Shown here: positions 60,990 to 64,000 of the stretch, piece after piece
Layout: every line of letters begins with the position of its first letter
Numbering within the stretch: the first letter of the stretch is position 1
Source: Loxodes magnus
Taxonomy: Eukaryota > Ciliophora > Karyorelictea > Loxodida > Loxodidae
DNA: 64,000 nucleotides
Assembly: GCA_946699065.1 (NCBI GenBank)
Contig: CAMPDV010000115.1
Coordinates: forward strand, 682,001-746,000
Direction of reading: 5' to 3'
The notes under the pieces: generated by a model
The model's input: the letters and a program-made list of their open reading frames with translations, nothing else
The model's database searches: none
What the model was told of the DNA's origin: nothing
Program-made: the position numbers and the translations under genes

Positions 60990-63900
60990 TTAAAGGAAAG
61001 CTTGCTCAATAAAGATTTTTTATTTCCTTAATTGAATTGAATTTAATAAGCTTTAAAATTAATAATATCATCAAAAGAATAAATCACCAAATTTTAATTA
61101 TCAAACTTTAAAATTTCATCCAAGTAAATAGCAGCCTATGCTTATCATTGCAATTATGAACTATTTTTTCTAAAAATTAAATAAATTTTAAGCTAAATAA
61201 CCTTCTTAATTACAACCTAATTTGATTTTTTAAAGCTATTAAAATAAAATTTTAGAATACGGAAAGTAAAAATATAAATAAAAAAAGACTTTTCTCTTCA
61301 TTTTTATTGCAAATAATCAATCCAAAAACACTTTGAGAAACTTGCAGTTAGTAGTGTATAAATGACTATATTAAAAATCTTCATTTATTAGTTCAGAATC
61401 TAAATAATTAAAGCTTTAGAATTATTTTATTATTTATAGATAGTTCATTGAGCATAATTAAAGATTATTTTTAAATTTTAAAGAAATTCATAAGTTCCAA
61501 AATGATAGAAATAAATAAAAAAATGAAAAAGCAATGATGAAAATATTAAAAAGAATAAAAAATTTAATGATTAAACTTGATAATTTTCATCTAATCCAAA
61601 TATTTATTTTTTCAATTTAATTCAAAGATCTTAAGAATTTAGTTAGATCTGATAAAATAACAAATAATGAAAAATTTAATTTATTAGTATCTAACTTTTG
61701 AAATAATTTACCTAAATAATTTAACAAATTTACATATAAGCTACAAAATTTTCAGTTTACTAAGAGAATTTTTTTAAAAATAGAGAAATCATTTTCAAAT
61801 ATTATGAGAAAAGTGTTTTCTTTCTTAAGTGGATTTTTCTATTTGATTTGAGAAACATTATAAAATTAAAGTTTGAAAGATAGTAATAAAATTATTTACA
61901 GTAAGTATGTTAAACATTTTATAAAGATTTTATACATTTAAAGAGAATTTAACTTAAGATAATTTATCCTTAAGACATTATCTTTATTTTTTAAATCTAT
62001 TTAAATGTTTTCATTCTTTATTATTCCCTTAATTTCGCGATATTATTAAACAAAAATTATCAAATTATATTATGAAAAATCATCTAGATTAAATAAACTT
62101 AGAAAAGGGATAAAAATCTCTATATTATTATATCTCATTTTTTTAGATTTTATCTTTACATTTGTGAAATTTTAATTTTATCGAATTTAGGTTCTATTTT
62201 TTTTAGTATAAAGCGAAATCGAAAGGTAAGCAAATGAAAAAAGATATAATTAATATTAATATTAATTTTTTTTCAGACTAGAAAAATCATTATATAATTT
62301 TAAATTTTGGAAAAAGAGCTTTATAATTTTTCAAAGATTAATGCTAAATTTTTCAATAAAATCAAAAAATTCTATTTTTATATATATTTCTTCTAATAAA
62401 TTATAATTACCTTATTCTAAGATTCTAAATGTGGCTATCCTACATCAAATATTTATTAAATAAAGCAAGAATGAGTTTTACTAATAAAAAGGATGAAGAA
62501 TGAGATTTAAAAACTTGAATAAATGAATTTTTCAAGGCTCTCAACATTATTCATTTTTTCCTTAAATATTAAAAAGAATATTTATAAAAATTCTGAGTGT
62601 CATATGATAATTATTAAATTATAAATAAAAATAATCATTAATTTAAGTTTTCATCGCATATATACTTTTAATGCTATATAAAATTATGATTAAGTTCTAT
62701 ACTAAAAGATTTAAAATATCGTTTAAGTTTTAAATTATCTTAATTTAATTTTTATCTTTTTTAATAAAACTTATTTTCCTGCTTTGAAAATTAATAAAAT
62801 CTTATCTGAAAATAAAATTTTTATAAATTTCAACAAGACTTTTAAAATTTTATTTAGAGACGCTTAATTTATCATTTTATAGCTTGTTAATTTTCTTAAG
62901 TTTTTTAACAAAACAATAAATTTCCTATTTTAAGTATTTAAAAATTAGATTTCTACATTTATTTTTTAGATAATTTAACAAAAAGCAATAGTTTATATAT
63001 AAATAAGTAAATTTACTTTTCTAAAGGAATAAAATTTAATTATATTTTATTAAATCATTTGCTTAATTTTATTGATGTTTTAATTTAGAATAACTGTATA
63101 ATATTTATGATTTTATTTTATTAATTTAAAAATTTTTTAATTTATAATCTAGAAAATATAATATATTTTTTAAGTTATATGCTAGATTTAAATAATTTAA
63201 TATAGAATATTTTCTTAAACTTTCTTAGTTTAAATAATTAGTATGTAATTAAAATTAAATAAATTATAATTAATAAGCTAGTTATAAGCTTAAGCTTGTT
63301 AAAGCGGATAGATATTTTTAAAATAAAGATAGAATTTAATTAATTTTTTACCTAAAATTTGAATATGATAATTTTAAAAATAATAATACTTATTTTATTA
63401 TTTAATTTCTTATTATTTATCTCTCAATTTTTATTTCTCTTATATCATTAAAATTCAATAATCTTTGAAGTAATAAAAATTTTTCTATCTAAAAAAATGA
63501 TTTTAAATTTTTATCTATTTCTAGATAGTTATAATAGCTAATTATATTTATATCTATTTAACAAAGATATAAGTATGAAGTTTTTAAATTATAGACTCTA
63601 GCTTATCTTAATTTCTATATTATAAATATAGTTTATTAATGTATTATTATAATTTCATGCTATAGGTAAATAAATAATTCTTTAAGACTAATTATCTAAT
63701 TTCTATTTTTAATTGAAATAATTATAAATATCTTATGACTTGAAATATTTGACCTTAACTTTTTAATGGTTTTTTAAATATAATAATAAATTTAATTTAT
63801 ATTTAATCTTTAAAATATAAGAATGAATAAACTATGACAAAATAAATTAAGAGTTATTTCTTTGTAATAATTAATCTTTTTTATAATATAAGAATCTATA

Positions 63901-64000
63901 TAAACTATCATTGTTTACTAATTTTATAAAAATAAAACCATAAAAGTTAAAAGATATAATAAGTTATTTTTCTATATTATAACAATATCTCAGATTTCAC
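60990..64000. other. Long AT-rich interval, nothing supported
   Basis: Low-complexity AT-rich DNA to the window end; no domain, repeat copy or RNA gene recognised. Confidence 0.35.

Noticed and set aside
1-64000. Tetrahymena micronuclear DNA with TGA as stop and widespread pseudogenes
   Set aside because: Initially favoured, but TGA sits selectively at conserved Trp in intact MORN and Myb frames; no Tetrahymena chromosome breakage motif or G4T2 telomere repeat was seen.
1-64000. CRISPR arrays, bacterial operons or prophage
   Set aside because: No spaced direct repeats, no Shine-Dalgarno-led gene strings; code and gene types are eukaryotic.

Overview
The window is strongly AT-rich and looks like genomic DNA of a ciliate. 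Genes can only be read if TAA and TAG mean glutamine. In addition, TGA sits where tryptophan belongs. In a MORN-repeat gene (5.5-8.3 kb) 16 of 26 MORN tryptophan positions are TGA and 10 are TGG, in one unbroken frame. In a Myb-like gene (17.2-17.8 kb) four of the five recognisable tryptophans are TGA. UAA/UAG = Gln plus UGA = Trp is known from karyorelict ciliates and Condylostoma. I therefore favour a ciliate of that kind over a Tetrahymena-type organism in which TGA only stops. No telomere, rRNA or tRNA was recognised, and the nucleus (germline or somatic) cannot be told.

Layout. 0-2.1 kb: minus-strand RING-like/coiled-coil/otubain fusion, cut by the window edge. 2.1-5.4 kb: AT-rich, possible plus-strand gene of unclear frame. 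5.5-8.3 kb: minus-strand protein of about 38 MORN repeats. 8.7-15.5 kb: copies of a repeated ORF family (coiled coil, Asp-Pro-Met motif, Cys/His cluster), one of them apparently whole at 13.5-14.4 kb, mixed with unknown ORFs and a dispersed repeat. 16-24 kb: unknown ORFs, the Myb-like gene and small candidates. 24-35 kb: mostly gene-poor AT-rich DNA with short-repeat copies. 35-39.5 kb: a two-unit Cys/His gene relic, an unknown minus-strand gene and a kinase-like relic. 42-56 kb: a repeat cluster with two foldback elements, SINE-like units and two minus-strand genes (unknown, and B-box/coiled-coil). 57-61 kb: a dispersed repeat, a long unknown ORF and a compact protein with two CxH-CxxC units. 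61-64 kb: nothing supported.

The repeats form one system. Several otherwise unrelated short repeats end in the same ~32-nt hairpin followed by TTTA-type tails, as SINEs do when they share the 3' recognition signal of a LINE. One of these repeats also forms the arms of two large inverted-repeat elements, and one of those carries a copy of the repeated ORF family.

Limits. Because none of the three usual stop codons is a firm stop here, ORF ends are uncertain. In such AT-rich sequence wrong frames can look plausible, so genes without a recognised domain are given modest confidence.
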